Source of the DNA: Chloroflexota bacterium
GTDB lineage: Bacteria > Chloroflexota > Anaerolineae > Anaerolineales > Villigracilaceae
Reading direction: 5' to 3'
Assembly: GCA_021787595.1 (NCBI GenBank)
Contig: JAJYLQ010000023.1
Coordinates: 1-55,939, forward strand
DNA length: 55,939 nt
Part shown: positions 24,037 through 33,085 of the stretch, in pieces
Layout: every line of letters starts with the position of its first letter
Numbering within the stretch: position 1 is the first letter of the stretch
The notes under the pieces: generated by a model
Database searches by the model: none
Seen by the model: only the letters and a program-made list of their open reading frames with translations
What the model was told of the DNA's origin: nothing
Made by a program: the position numbers and the translations under genes

Positions 24037-26691
24037 TTACGGCAATAGTGTTGGATAATCTCCGCCTGAAACCAGTTTGGTTGAATTCCCGGTCTGAATG
24101 TCAGTTTGGTAAATATCGAATTGGCCGATGCTGTTGGATGTATTTTGCAAAGAGTATCGCGAGTAGATGATTGATTTTCCGTCGGGCGACCAGGTGATGT
24201 CAGAATACGATGCGCCGGATTCTGCCAGAAGCGCGTGGGCATCAGTTCCATCTGGTTTGACGAGCCAGACTTGGTTGCTCGACCCGGAACCATCAGACGA
24301 AGGAATGTCGCGATCAACGGCGATCCAACTTCCGTTCGGCGACCACGAGGCGGAATAGTCCGATGCGCCGTTGTTTGAATCACCCAAATCAATTGTCTTG
24401 CCGGAATCCAAAATATATCGTTGAACATGAATCGGCGCTCCATCCTGCGAACTTGCCGGTGTGCCAAAGATGAGTGAATCGCTCGAAGGACTCCAACTCT
24501 CCGGAATCATTTGCTGCGAGTTGAGTGGTAGCGAAATGGTGTGCCCATCTTTCAAACGATAAAGCGTGAGCGTGTTGGTCGCCGGGGAAATATAACTCAG
24601 CCATTGACCATCCGGTGAAAATTTCGCGGCAGTGCTTGGAAATGTTTGGTCACGAAAGACAGGCTGAGTATCCCCGGTTGAAACATCCAGCCACCAAATG
24701 CTGAATCTTGCCAGTGCAGAATCCTGCGCATCTTCCAAACGTTCATACACAACTTTTTGACTATCGGGATACCACTGCAACGAGCCGCATTCCGTTTGTG
24801 GGCATTTCAAGACAAGCCGATTCTGGCTGCCATCTGAATTGATTGCCCAAATCGAAGTGCTGTTGTCTGACTCGAAGACCGTGTAAAGAATCGTTTGATG
24901 ATCCGGCGAAAGAGAATAACTTACAATGCCCGATGGCTCCATCGTGTATTGGATGGCTGCGCCGCCGGAAAGTTGTTTTGCGAAAAGTTGATCGTGACCT
25001 TGACTATCGGACGCGATATAAAGCAGTCGCATTGGTTTGACAACGGATGTCGGCGCGGCTGGCGTTGATGAATCTGCGCTCGCAACCGGACTTGAACCGG
25101 ATGCCGCCAAAACGGTTGTGGAAAACCGAAGTGAGTTGACCGCGTTAATCGTCAGTGCGAAGCCTAATCCCAGAACGACCACCGCGCTGATGACCGGCGT
25201 GTAAACACTAAAACGGTTCAGAAAATCACTGCGCGCTACGAAGCGCATTCCTTGAACCATCGCAACACCAATCGTGATCAACACCAGGGCCAGCCCGATG
25301 CTGAACGCCACGATCATCAACATCCCAAGCGGAATGCGATTGATGGCGACTGCCACCAACAAAATGGCAATTGCATCCGGGCAGGGGACCAGTCCGCCGC
25401 TGACGCCCAGCGCGAGCAGAGATTTCCACGTTGTCCTGTTGTCTGGCAACGCGTGGGAATGTTCGTGGCCGGATTCTCCGTGCGTATGTTCGTGAGCATG
25501 GTCATCATGCGAATGGCTGTGAGAATGATGCGTCTCGTAGAGCGAGACGTTATCTTGCCCTACCTCCTTCTTTGACAATGCAAGAAAATCCCGCCTGCGC
25601 TGCAAAAGCAGATTGATTCCAAACCCAATCACGAGCAAGCCAGACAAAATTTCCAACCATGGCGTAATCAGCGATGGAAGAATGAAGTGCGAAGCAAGCA
25701 GCGTGAACAATCCGAGAAGGAGAACTGAGCCAGTATGTGTAACTGTGACCACTGCGCCAAGAAAAACTGCGTCATGGATTTTTCCGTGAGAGCCAACGAG
25801 ATACGCGCCGACCAGCGTCTTTCCGTGGCCGGGCGTCAGCGCGTGAAGACTGCCTAGCGCCAGCGAGAGCAGAAATGCGCCGATCAAAAATAAGGGCGAG
25901 AGTTGCGGCGTTTTGACGAGACCGACGAGTGCAGCAGTGAATGGCGTTGCGCTGGTCGGCGCGGCTGGCGCTTGTGTTTGTGATTCTGGCTGCGTTGACG
26001 AAGATGGCGCGGCGAGATTAATCGCCAGCTTTGAGATCGTTCCGGTAAATCCCGGCAGGTTCGGAATGCCGCTATTCCAGGATGTCAGGTTCGATGCAAT
26101 CGGTGTTGATGTGTTGGATGAAGCAGGAAAATAAAGATTGAAACTGAGTTTGTTGTTATCCTGATTTGGCGGGTCGAAGGAAAAGCCCTGCTCGCCGGTC
26201 AACGAAAACCAGTTGAGGCTGTTTGATTCGAGATACGAATTGTTTATTTGGATCGAATGCTTGCCAGTCAGACCGCCCGGCCATTTGACGAGCAATTGGA
26301 CTTCAATCGCGTCCTGCCCCGTGCGGAGGCTGTCCACCGACGCGGGCCAGCGAACGTTTTCCATCTGAATGGAATTGACAGGATTGCCATCTATGTTGAT
26401 TGAGAATCCGGCAATGAATGGCTTTGTCCATGTCGCGGCTTCCCGTTGGCTGATGGAACCATCGTGGTTGAGATCGGCGGCTTGCCAGGTTGCATCGGCA
26501 ATAACCGGTCCCGGCGCGATCTTCCAATCCATGTGAAGGCCGTCGGGCTGAATCGCGATGGATTGATTCTGCGCGTACATGTCCGGCGGGTCGGCGTGGA
26601 CTGCGTCCGCGGGAAGGGCGAGAATCAAAAGGATAAGGAATACAGCGATTCCTTTTGCGAACCAAGCCCTGGTGTTCTGTACAATCTTCAT
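24037..26691 (-). CDS. NicO-type nickel/cobalt transporter fused to a TolB-like beta-propeller
   Basis: An 884-residue fusion. It has a signal or anchor helix, then an exported region (to about residue 255) with an EF-hand-like DLNHDGSISQRE. The central membrane part is a NicO/RcnA-like transporter: LGSLHALTPGHGKTLVGAYLVG holds the HxxxPGHGK motif, and a His-rich loop (HHSHSHSHDDHAHEHTHGE) and GLVPCPDAIAILL follow. The C-terminal 330 residues are repeated WD40/TolB-type blades (IVSYSLSPDHQTILYTVF, WSPNGSWIAVD, WSPDGKSIIYSRY). Similar NicO proteins with an exported N-terminal domain are known, but the propeller is an unusual addition. Direction (uptake or efflux) cannot be decided. YibE/F lies 27 bases upstream. 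Confidence 0.85.
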   Translation of the reverse strand: MKIVQNTRAWFAKGIAVFLILLILALPADAVHADPPDMYAQNQSIAIQPDGLHMDWKIAPGPVIADATWQAADLNHDGSISQREAATWTKPFIAGFSINIDGNPVNSIQMENVRWPASVDSLRTGQDAIEVQLLVKWPGGLTGKHSIQINNSYLESNSLNWFSLTGEQGFSFDPPNQDNNKLSFNLYFPASSNTSTPIASNLTSWNSGIPNLPGFTGTISKLAINLAAPSSSTQPESQTQAPAAPTSATPFTAALVGLVKTPQLSPLFLIGAFLLSLALGSLHALTPGHGKTLVGAYLVGSHGKIHDAVFLGAVVTVTHTGSVLLLGLFTLLASHFILPSLITPWLEILSGLLVIGFGINLLLQRRRDFLALSKKEVGQDNVSLYETHHSHSHSHDDHAHEHTHGESGHEHSHALPDNRTTWKSLLALGVSGGLVPCPDAIAILLVAVAINRIPLGMLMIVAFSIGLALVLITIGVAMVQGMRFVARSDFLNRFSVYTPVISAVVVLGLGFALTINAVNSLRFSTTVLAASGSSPVASADSSTPAAPTSVVKPMRLLYIASDSQGHDQLFAKQLSGGAAIQYTMEPSGIVSYSLSPDHQTILYTVFESDNSTSIWAINSDGSQNRLVLKCPQTECGSLQWYPDSQKVVYERLEDAQDSALARFSIWWLDVSTGDTQPVFRDQTFPSTAAKFSPDGQWLSYISPATNTLTLYRLKDGHTISLPLNSQQMIPESWSPSSDSLIFGTPASSQDGAPIHVQRYILDSGKTIDLGDSNNGASDYSASWSPNGSWIAVDRDIPSSDGSGSSNQVWLVKPDGTDAHALLAESGASYSDITWSPDGKSIIYSRYSLQNTSNSIGQFDIYQTDIQTGNSTKLVSGGDYPTLLP

Positions 26692-26718
26692 CGCTGTTGA
26701 GCAGTCTGCAATGAGCGA

Positions 26719-27924
26719 TTACTGAACGCGTCCGGCTTGGCTGCCGGTTTCCGAGCCGGGCAGGAAATGCGATCCACTGAATTTCCCCCGATAGAGAATC
26801 AGCGAAGTTGCGATCAGGGTCGAGATTGGCACGGCAGCAATCAGCCCAAGCGAGCCAACCAATGTCCGCACAATCTCCTCAGCCATAAATTCCGAATTTA
26901 CAAGATAGCTGTAACTTCCATTGCCAAGAGTAAACATCAATAACAAGGGCAGTGATGCCCCGGTGTAGGCCAGCACTAGGGTGTTCACTGTAGCCGCGAC
27001 ATGGTCTTCGCCGATGTGCATGGCGCGCTGAAGTATCTGCCAGAATCCCAATGCGGGATTGGCTTCATATATTTCGACGACAGCGGCGGATTGCGACGTT
27101 ACGAGATCGTCCAGCACGCCCAGCGAACCAATGATCATTCCACCCAACAGGAGACCATGTGCGTCAACCCGAATTGATGACGACTGCATCAGGTACGTTA
27201 CGTTTTCGTCGCCATAGCCGTTTAGCCTAGTCAAATAAACGAACAACAGGGAAAGAGCGCCGGTGAGCAGAAGAGAAAGGATGATGCTGGCAACAGACGC
27301 ATGTGTCTTGAGATTCCAACCGTACGTTAGATACAGTGTGACAACCACCAAGATGATGGATCCAATCAGGCTGACCTTCACCGGGTCCTCTCCTGCAAGA
27401 ATATGGGGAAGCACATACCAGATAATCACAATCATGCTTGCCGCCAATGCGAGCAGGCTACCCAACCCTTTCCAGTGGCCCATGACGAGCATGGATAGCA
27501 CAAAAGTGAGCAGGAGAATCAAAAGTGGTTGCGAGCGAACGTAATCCACATAATAGGCTTGAAGCGCGTTGGCAGGGGTCTTGTCTATAAGGATGTAGAC
27601 CTCATCGCCCGGTCGAAATTGAAAATTGTCAGTGCGGAGTTCGCGCAGCCCATAATCTATCTGGAACGGGATGCCCTGATAATTTCCTTCCAAAGGCTTC
27701 ACTTCCATAATCTGGTACAACTGACTCCTATCATTCAAGACCACTTGGCCCTGCTTGAGAATCCTCGATACTCTGGCGAGTGTCAATTGTGACCCAAGAG
27801 TGGCTGATTCATTTTGCACGGGCGGGGGTTTGAAAAAGTATGGAAACCCAAAGAGCGCGAACAGAATCAAAAGCACAGCAACGACGATTGTCCCTCCGAC
27901 AAACCAGCGGGAAGTTATTTTCAT
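26719..27924 (-). CDS. YibE/F-family membrane protein
   Basis: A 401-residue integral membrane protein with an N-terminal helix, an extracytoplasmic domain (about residues 40-125, including YQIMEVKPLEGNYQGIPFQI and FRPGDEVYILID) and then about seven membrane helices. The segment HGLLLGGMIIGSLGVLDDLVTSQSAAVVEI is the recognisable core of YibE/F, a family of uncertain transport or regulatory function. It is in the same run as the NicO-propeller gene, which follows 27 bases downstream, suggesting a joint membrane function. Confidence 0.85.
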   Translation of the reverse strand: MKITSRWFVGGTIVVAVLLILFALFGFPYFFKPPPVQNESATLGSQLTLARVSRILKQGQVVLNDRSQLYQIMEVKPLEGNYQGIPFQIDYGLRELRTDNFQFRPGDEVYILIDKTPANALQAYYVDYVRSQPLLILLLTFVLSMLVMGHWKGLGSLLALAASMIVIIWYVLPHILAGEDPVKVSLIGSIILVVVTLYLTYGWNLKTHASVASIILSLLLTGALSLLFVYLTRLNGYGDENVTYLMQSSSIRVDAHGLLLGGMIIGSLGVLDDLVTSQSAAVVEIYEANPALGFWQILQRAMHIGEDHVAATVNTLVLAYTGASLPLLLMFTLGNGSYSYLVNSEFMAEEIVRTLVGSLGLIAAVPISTLIATSLILYRGKFSGSHFLPGSETGSQAGRVQ

Positions 27925-28053
27925 CCGGTCACCTCAGGGGCGATTATAGTTGAAGAGGTCCGACACGCCGCAATCTCTAAGTTCTTGTTAATTTCAATGT
28001 GATATATTTGCTATACAGACAAAAACCAATTAGAGTAAATTTCGGAGGAACCC

Positions 28054-28275
28054 ATGTGCATGTTTTGCGCGGCAATTCCCGTGGCGGCCACGACCGGCGT
28101 CAGCTTGAACAACAAGCAGCTCAAGGCGAGACGGGAAACCCAAGTCCAATCTGATGATGTTGAAGAGCCGAAAGAGCTGAAAACCAAACCCATTATGACG
28201 GTCACTGCCGGGGTCGTGGTTTTGCTGCTTATTGGTTCGGTGACCTATCATTCGCTGACTGGCCTCCCTTACTGA
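28054..28275 (+). CDS. Small single-helix membrane protein
   Basis: A 73-residue protein: MCMFCAAIPVAATTG with two N-terminal cysteines, a charged middle, and one hydrophobic helix near the C-terminus (IMTVTAGVVVLLLIGSVTYHS). GGAGGAA at 28042-28048 is a good ribosome site, which supports it as a real gene. I do not recognise the family. The CxxC at residues 2-5 could be a metal or redox site. Confidence 0.6.
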   Translation: MCMFCAAIPVAATTGVSLNNKQLKARRETQVQSDDVEEPKELKTKPIMTVTAGVVVLLLIGSVTYHSLTGLPY

Positions 28276-28323
28276 ATTAACTAACGTAAGTTGCTGCCCA
28301 TATTCCTCGAAACGTTTTATACG

Positions 28324-28400
28324 CACCCTCATCCCCAACCCTTCCCCCGAAAGTGGAAGGGAGTTCCCTCTCCCGCAGGGAGAGGGCCAGGGTGAGGGGA
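28324..28400. repeat. GAGAGG-family palindromic repeat, intergenic copy
   Basis: CACCCTCATCCCC at the left and GGTGAGGGGA at the right, with inner CCCTTCCCC/GGAAGGG and CCCTCTCCC/GGGAGAGGG stems. It is the best-preserved copy in the window. Confidence 0.85.
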
Positions 28401-28456
28401 GACACACGCTTTCGAGCAAAATTGGGTAACATCACTTCTTAACTGATGTTACGTAC

Positions 28457-28511
28457 CGTCCCGAAGGTTTTATTGCTCCACAAATCTTCTTTTTAGGGAA
28501 CCTTCGGGACG
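28457..28511. repeat. 13-bp inverted repeat in the 28276-28707 gap
   Basis: CGTCCCGAAGGTT (28457-28469) and AACCTTCGGGACG (28499-28511). After it, 28531-28605 holds an imperfect inverted stretch (AACGCAAAAGCGCCAAGACACAAAG... CCCTGTGTCTTCGCGTT). The 432-base gap contains no gene. Confidence 0.7.
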
Positions 28512-28650
28512 CTCTGTGTAAGATGAATTCTTAACGCAAAAGCGCCAAGACACAAAGATTGGCTTTTTCCCTTTGCGACCCTGTGTCTTCGCGTTGAATC
28601 TTTTCCGATCTTGGCAGGGCGGCCACTTGGGTGAATTAAGTGATTTACCA

Positions 28651-28684
28651 AAACAGGAGTGTCCAACTGGATGCTCCTGTTTTT
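28651..28684. terminator. Intrinsic terminator after the minus-strand FAD/GcvT gene
   Basis: AAACAGGAG (28651-28659) and CTCCTGTTT (28674-28682), followed by TTTAG on the plus strand and TTGGTAAA on the minus. It is 24 bases past the stop at 28708. Confidence 0.75.
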
Positions 28685-28707
28685 AGTTCGACGGAATTAG
28701 AAACTCT

Positions 28708-31143
28708 TTACGCTTTGACCCGTTCTCCCTTTGGATCCCAAAGCGGCGACTGAACCACCTCGGCTTCAATCTGCTCCCCAAAAAATTCCACTTCTAATGG
28801 CGTGCCGGCTTTTGCATATTCGATGGGCAGATAAGCATAGGCAATGCTTTTCTTGACTGAGTAGCCGTATCCGCCTGCCGCGATCCAGCCAATGATTTTA
28901 TTGTTGCTGGTGCGAATCGGCTCCTTGCCCAACACAACCATGCGATCATCGGCCAGCGTTAAACAACAAAGTTTGCGTGTGAGGCCCGCTTCTTTTTGTT
29001 TGACCAAAGCCTCGCGCCCGAGAAAGTCGCCTTTGTCCAACTTGACTGCGAATCCTAATCCGGCTTCGAGAGGAGTGTAGTCCGGGCTGATCTCGCTGCT
29101 CCAATAACGATAACCTTTTTCCAGTCGCATCGTGTCAATCGCCTTGTATCCGCCCGCGACCATTCCTTCCGGGATTCCGGCTTCCCAAAGCGTATCCCAC
29201 AGACGCGCGCCATATTCCATCGGGCAATAGAACTCCCAGCCCAGCTCGCCGACATACGTCACGCGCGAAGCGAGAAGCGGAACATCGCCAACGGTGATTC
29301 GTTTGGCGGTCATGTATGGAAAGTTCGCATTTGAAACATCGTCGGTGGTAGCTTTTTCGAGGATCTTCCGCGCCTTCGGTCCCCATAAACCGAGACAGGC
29401 GTACGATGAGCCGACATCTTCGATGGTCACCGAACCGTCATCCGGCATATTCAATGAAAGCCAGGATGAATCATGTTGTCCGAACGCGGTTCCAGTAATG
29501 ATAAAGAAGCGATCATCTGCCAAACGCGTGACGGTGAAATCACATTCGATGCCGCCGCGTTTGTTCAAACATTGAGTGTAAATGATCGAGCCAACGGGTT
29601 GATCAATATTGTTGGCACAAACATAATTGAGAAACTTCAACGCGCCCGGCCCGCGGACTTCAAATTTGTTGAACGAAGTTTCGTCGAAGAGACCAGCGTT
29701 CTCGCGCGTCATCAGATGTTCGTAGCCAATGGCGCGCGACCAATTTTCACGCGCCCAGCCTTTTGGTTCATGGCCATGATTCGCTTTCTCTTCATAAATC
29801 TTGAACCAATTCGGACGTTCCCATCCAAACTTTTCGCCGAACGAACAACCCAAGTCGCGCAGGCGATAATAGGTTGGGGAGAGGCGCTGGCCGCGCCGCG
29901 AGAGTCGTTCCTCGCCGGGAAAATGAATATCGTAATATTGTGTGTAGGTTTCGACGGTGCGTGCGACCGTGTAATCGAGACTGTCGTAATTCGGGCCAAA
30001 GCGTCGCACATCCAGCCGCCAAACGTCCCATTCGGGATGGCCGTCAATGATCCACTCGGCCATTGTCTTGCCGATGCCGCCCGCGCCCGCGAGTCCGTGC
30101 GCGCAGAACGCGCAGGCGACCCAAAATCCTTTGACGGATGTTGGGCCAAGCAGATATTCGCCGTCCGGTGTGAAGCCTTCCGGGCCATTCAATAACTTGA
30201 CGACTTCCGCGTTTTCGATGGCCGGGACGCGCTTAATGGAATTTTCCATGAGCGGCGCGAAGCGATCCCAATCCGGCGGCAGCAACTGAAATTTGAAATC
30301 GCGCGGGACGCCCTTCAAACCGAACGGCGCGGGTTGGCGTTCGTAGCCGCCGGTGATCAAGCCTCCGACTTCTTCGCGCCAATAAACCAGCAGGTCGGGA
30401 TCGCGCAAATTTGGAAAATCCTTCGTCACGCCCTGGATGGGCTTGGTCATGATGTAAAGATGCGCCATCGGCACGACGGGCAGATTCAAGCCGACCATTT
30501 TTCCGACTTCACGTCCCCACAACCCGGAAGCGTTCACCACGACCTCGGTCTTGATCGTACCCTTGTCTGTGACCACGTCTTCGACGCGGCCATTCTTCAA
30601 ATTGATTTTTTCAACGTTGGTGTCGGTGAAGAAACGGGCGCCGCGATTCTTTGCGCCAACGGCAAGCGCGTTGGTCAGGCCGGTTGGATCAATGCTTCCG
30701 TCATTGGGCGTGTACGCCGCGCCAACCACGCCATCCAGCGACATCAGCGGAAAAAGTTTTTGTGCCTCTTTGGGTGAAATCAATTCCATTGGCACGCCGA
30801 ACGAACGCGCCATGCCGACCAGGCGTTTGATCTCTTCCATGCGTTCTGCCGACGAAGCAAGCCGCACGCCGCCAACTTCGCGCCAGGATGTATCCTGGCC
30901 GGTTTCATCTTTTAGGCGGCGGTACAAATCCGTGCTGTAATGCATCATGCGCGTCAGGTTGGCATCGGTACGCATCTGACCGACCAGGCCGGCGGAATGC
31001 CATGTCGAGCCGCTGGTCAATTCGTGACGCTCGAGGATGACGACATCCTTCCATCCCATCAACGTGAGATGATAGGCGATGCTGCATCCGCCGACGCCGC
31101 CGCCAATGATGACCACTTGAGCATGAGCAGGAAAATCACCCAT
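28708..31143 (-). CDS. FAD-dependent demethylase with GcvT domain (dimethylglycine/sarcosine dehydrogenase-like)
   Basis: An 811-residue two-part enzyme. Residues 1-400 are a DAO-type FAD oxidoreductase (QVVIIGGGVGGCSIAYHL; WHSAGLVGQMRTD). Residues 430-811 are a folate-binding aminomethyltransferase (GcvT) half (GLFDETSFNKFEVRGPGALKFLNYV, TYVGELGWEFYCPMEYG, DKGDFLGREAL). Enzymes of this layout oxidise N-methyl groups of dimethylglycine or sarcosine and pass formaldehyde to tetrahydrofolate as 5,10-methylene-THF. Exact substrate unknown. It is the second gene of a minus-strand pair; its start lies within the last codons of the phosphotransferase gene (overlap 31136-31143). A paralogue lies at 33086-35515 on the other side of the divergent promoter. 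Confidence 0.9.
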   Translation of the reverse strand: MGDFPAHAQVVIIGGGVGGCSIAYHLTLMGWKDVVILERHELTSGSTWHSAGLVGQMRTDANLTRMMHYSTDLYRRLKDETGQDTSWREVGGVRLASSAERMEEIKRLVGMARSFGVPMELISPKEAQKLFPLMSLDGVVGAAYTPNDGSIDPTGLTNALAVGAKNRGARFFTDTNVEKINLKNGRVEDVVTDKGTIKTEVVVNASGLWGREVGKMVGLNLPVVPMAHLYIMTKPIQGVTKDFPNLRDPDLLVYWREEVGGLITGGYERQPAPFGLKGVPRDFKFQLLPPDWDRFAPLMENSIKRVPAIENAEVVKLLNGPEGFTPDGEYLLGPTSVKGFWVACAFCAHGLAGAGGIGKTMAEWIIDGHPEWDVWRLDVRRFGPNYDSLDYTVARTVETYTQYYDIHFPGEERLSRRGQRLSPTYYRLRDLGCSFGEKFGWERPNWFKIYEEKANHGHEPKGWARENWSRAIGYEHLMTRENAGLFDETSFNKFEVRGPGALKFLNYVCANNIDQPVGSIIYTQCLNKRGGIECDFTVTRLADDRFFIITGTAFGQHDSSWLSLNMPDDGSVTIEDVGSSYACLGLWGPKARKILEKATTDDVSNANFPYMTAKRITVGDVPLLASRVTYVGELGWEFYCPMEYGARLWDTLWEAGIPEGMVAGGYKAIDTMRLEKGYRYWSSEISPDYTPLEAGLGFAVKLDKGDFLGREALVKQKEAGLTRKLCCLTLADDRMVVLGKEPIRTSNNKIIGWIAAGGYGYSVKKSIAYAYLPIEYAKAGTPLEVEFFGEQIEAEVVQSPLWDPKGERVKA

Positions 31144-32044
31144 TCGTGCTTACCTCCATAAGCCATTGATCCCAATCGGGGTTGTGAATGTTAGCGAATA
31201 CACGGTCGAAGAATTTGTCCGCGTACTCGCGAAAATCAAAATCAAGTTTGGAAATGCCCAATTGCACGAGTCCCCACATGCCTTCGCGCAGGTCGGACAT
31301 GACCTGCATAATTTTCAAATGCGCCCATTGCGCAGGAGTGTATGATCCAAAATATGATTTGAGCAGCAAATGATTTTGGTCGTTTGAAAATTCGTGATTG
31401 TTGGAAAAGTTTGCCAGGTCGAAAAACACATCGCCCATGCCCGCATATTCCCAATCGAGGACATAAATTTGATCGCTGTATAAAAAATTAGCATTCAGCA
31501 AATCGTTGTGGCATGGATGCAGGTCGTTCGTTTTGAGATTGAGCGCTTTTTTCGCGCCGCGCATTTTCTCGACCAAGTTGTCAAAGCCATTCGGGATCGT
31601 AACGTCGTATTGGCGCGCAATTTTCGAATAATCTTCGACAACGCGAAACGCGGAAAAAGTCCCAGACAGATTTGGCATGGAATGAATTCGGTGAAGAAGT
31701 GCGGCGATTTTGCGAATTTGTTCTGGCTCTCGAAGTTCTTCGGGTGGCGGCTGCTGACCAGTAATAAACCGCGTGACAAGACAGCCTTCGGGTTTTATAA
31801 AGTAGATCACTTCTGGAGCGATACCTAACTTTCCAGCCTCTGAGTTTGAAGCATGTTCATATTCTCGATTGATTCCCAAGAGTTCGGTGCTTTCACCGGG
31901 AATCCGCAGGGCAAACGATTCCCCATTTACATCCACGCGAAAATTTTGGTTGGTGATCCCGCCGCCAAGCGGCGATATTTTCAAGCCGTCGGCATTTGCC
32001 CATCCTGCTATCCGTGCAACAGCCTCTTCTGCAGAAAGCGCCAT
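31136..32044 (-). CDS. Choline/aminoglycoside kinase-like phosphotransferase
   Basis: A 302-residue protein of the APH/choline kinase fold. The catalytic loop HNDLLNANFLYS (normally HxDxxxxN) and the Mg-binding VLDWEYAGMGDVFFDLANF are intact, and the P-loop-like segment reads PLGGGITNQNFRVDV. The GG.TN..F and LDWEYAG...YDLA pattern resembles choline or ethanolamine kinases more than antibiotic kinases. Being translationally coupled to a dimethylglycine dehydrogenase-like enzyme, it may phosphorylate choline or a related amino alcohol; that is inferred. Transcription probably starts at the shared divergent promoter near 32104. Confidence 0.82.
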   Translation of the reverse strand: MALSAEEAVARIAGWANADGLKISPLGGGITNQNFRVDVNGESFALRIPGESTELLGINREYEHASNSEAGKLGIAPEVIYFIKPEGCLVTRFITGQQPPPEELREPEQIRKIAALLHRIHSMPNLSGTFSAFRVVEDYSKIARQYDVTIPNGFDNLVEKMRGAKKALNLKTNDLHPCHNDLLNANFLYSDQIYVLDWEYAGMGDVFFDLANFSNNHEFSNDQNHLLLKSYFGSYTPAQWAHLKIMQVMSDLREGMWGLVQLGISKLDFDFREYADKFFDRVFANIHNPDWDQWLMEVSTNG

Positions 32045-32110
32045 GATCGTTTTTATCCTTGGAGAAATGAACTGATGTTTTGGGTTTCTGCCTGCAGGTT
32101 AATGCGGGCA

Positions 32111-32162
32111 ATTATAATGAAAAAAACAAAAACTTGCAAATTTCTTCAGATTTTCATATAAT
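32111..32162. promoter_or_regulatory. Divergent promoters sharing one palindromic -35 hexamer
   Basis: TTGCAA at 32134-32139 is its own reverse complement. Rightward, a 17-bp spacer leads to TATAAT (32157-32162) for the DeoR gene. Leftward, a 17-bp spacer (32133-32117) leads to TATAAT on the minus strand (32116-32111) for the phosphotransferase gene. One -35 therefore serves both directions, so only one polymerase can bind at a time. A regulator, probably the DeoR protein, could switch both. Confidence 0.8.
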
Positions 32163-32210
32163 GTACGACTAAAACATTCAAAAACCTTCATTGAGGCAGC
32201 GCCAATTGTT

Positions 32211-33014
32211 ATGAGCAAACCCCTCATCCCGGCTCAGAGGCGAGAACGAATTCAGGAGTATTTGACAATACATCAAGTCGCCAGAATGGTTGACTTGTGT
32301 AATATGCTGGATGCTTCTGAAGCGACAGTCCGCCGGGACTTGGAGTGGCTCGAAAAAAAAGGGATCTTAGAACGCACACATGGGGGAGCAACACTTAATC
32401 AGCGCATGGCATTTGAACCGGAATACATTCAACGCGTTCAAAGTTTTCCAGAAGAAAAGAAAATAATTGGCGAGTTGGCGGCTTCGTTGATCGAAGACGG
32501 GGATATCGTTTTTATCAACAGCGGCACTACCACGAATCAGGTGATTCGCAACATACAGAATAATCCAAGCATTTCGATCTTTACCAATAATCTAAACGCG
32601 GCACTTGAAGTTGGTGACGCGGGTTTTCATCATTATTTGATTGGCGGCGAGTTCCAGCCGCGCTCCAATTCTGTCGCCGGCCGTTTTGCGATCGAAAACC
32701 TGAAACAAATTTATGCGGACAAAGCCATCATCGGCGTGGACGGAGTCAGCATAAAGCGCGGCTGCACTGTCCCGACCAACGCGGAGGCGGAGGTCGTCCG
32801 GCAGATGATCGAGAGCACCAATGGTCAGGTAATCATCGTTGCTGACCACAGCAAATGGGGCGTCGTTTCCAATTTTCAAGTTGCACCCATTGACGAGATT
32901 GACAAAATCGTAACCGACCGGCAAATTGATGCATCCGCTATGGAAGACCTTGCGCCGCACTCGGTCGAGATTTTGATAGCAAGCGGTCGAATAGCTCATG
33001 CAATGAAATCATGA
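32211..33014 (+). CDS. DeoR-family transcriptional regulator
   Basis: A 267-residue repressor-type protein. The N-terminal HTH (QRRERIQEYLTIHQVARMVDLCNMLDASEATVRRDLEWLEKKGILERTHGGA) is the DeoR signature. The C-terminal sensor domain keeps FINSGTTTNQV and DKAIIGVDGVS, the sugar-phosphate/phosphate-binding segments. Members usually sense phosphorylated metabolites. A phosphorylated product of the neighbouring kinase-like proteins would be a natural effector, but this is inference. It is the first gene rightward from the shared promoter, likely autoregulated, and controls the demethylase genes on both sides. Confidence 0.92.
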   Translation: MSKPLIPAQRRERIQEYLTIHQVARMVDLCNMLDASEATVRRDLEWLEKKGILERTHGGATLNQRMAFEPEYIQRVQSFPEEKKIIGELAASLIEDGDIVFINSGTTTNQVIRNIQNNPSISIFTNNLNAALEVGDAGFHHYLIGGEFQPRSNSVAGRFAIENLKQIYADKAIIGVDGVSIKRGCTVPTNAEAEVVRQMIESTNGQVIIVADHSKWGVVSNFQVAPIDEIDKIVTDRQIDASAMEDLAPHSVEILIASGRIAHAMKS

Positions 33015-33085
33015 ACTCTTGACCAGGGTCAACAAACTTGGTCAAAAGATGTTCAAATATCATCGAAAGGCAGAATGGATTATTC

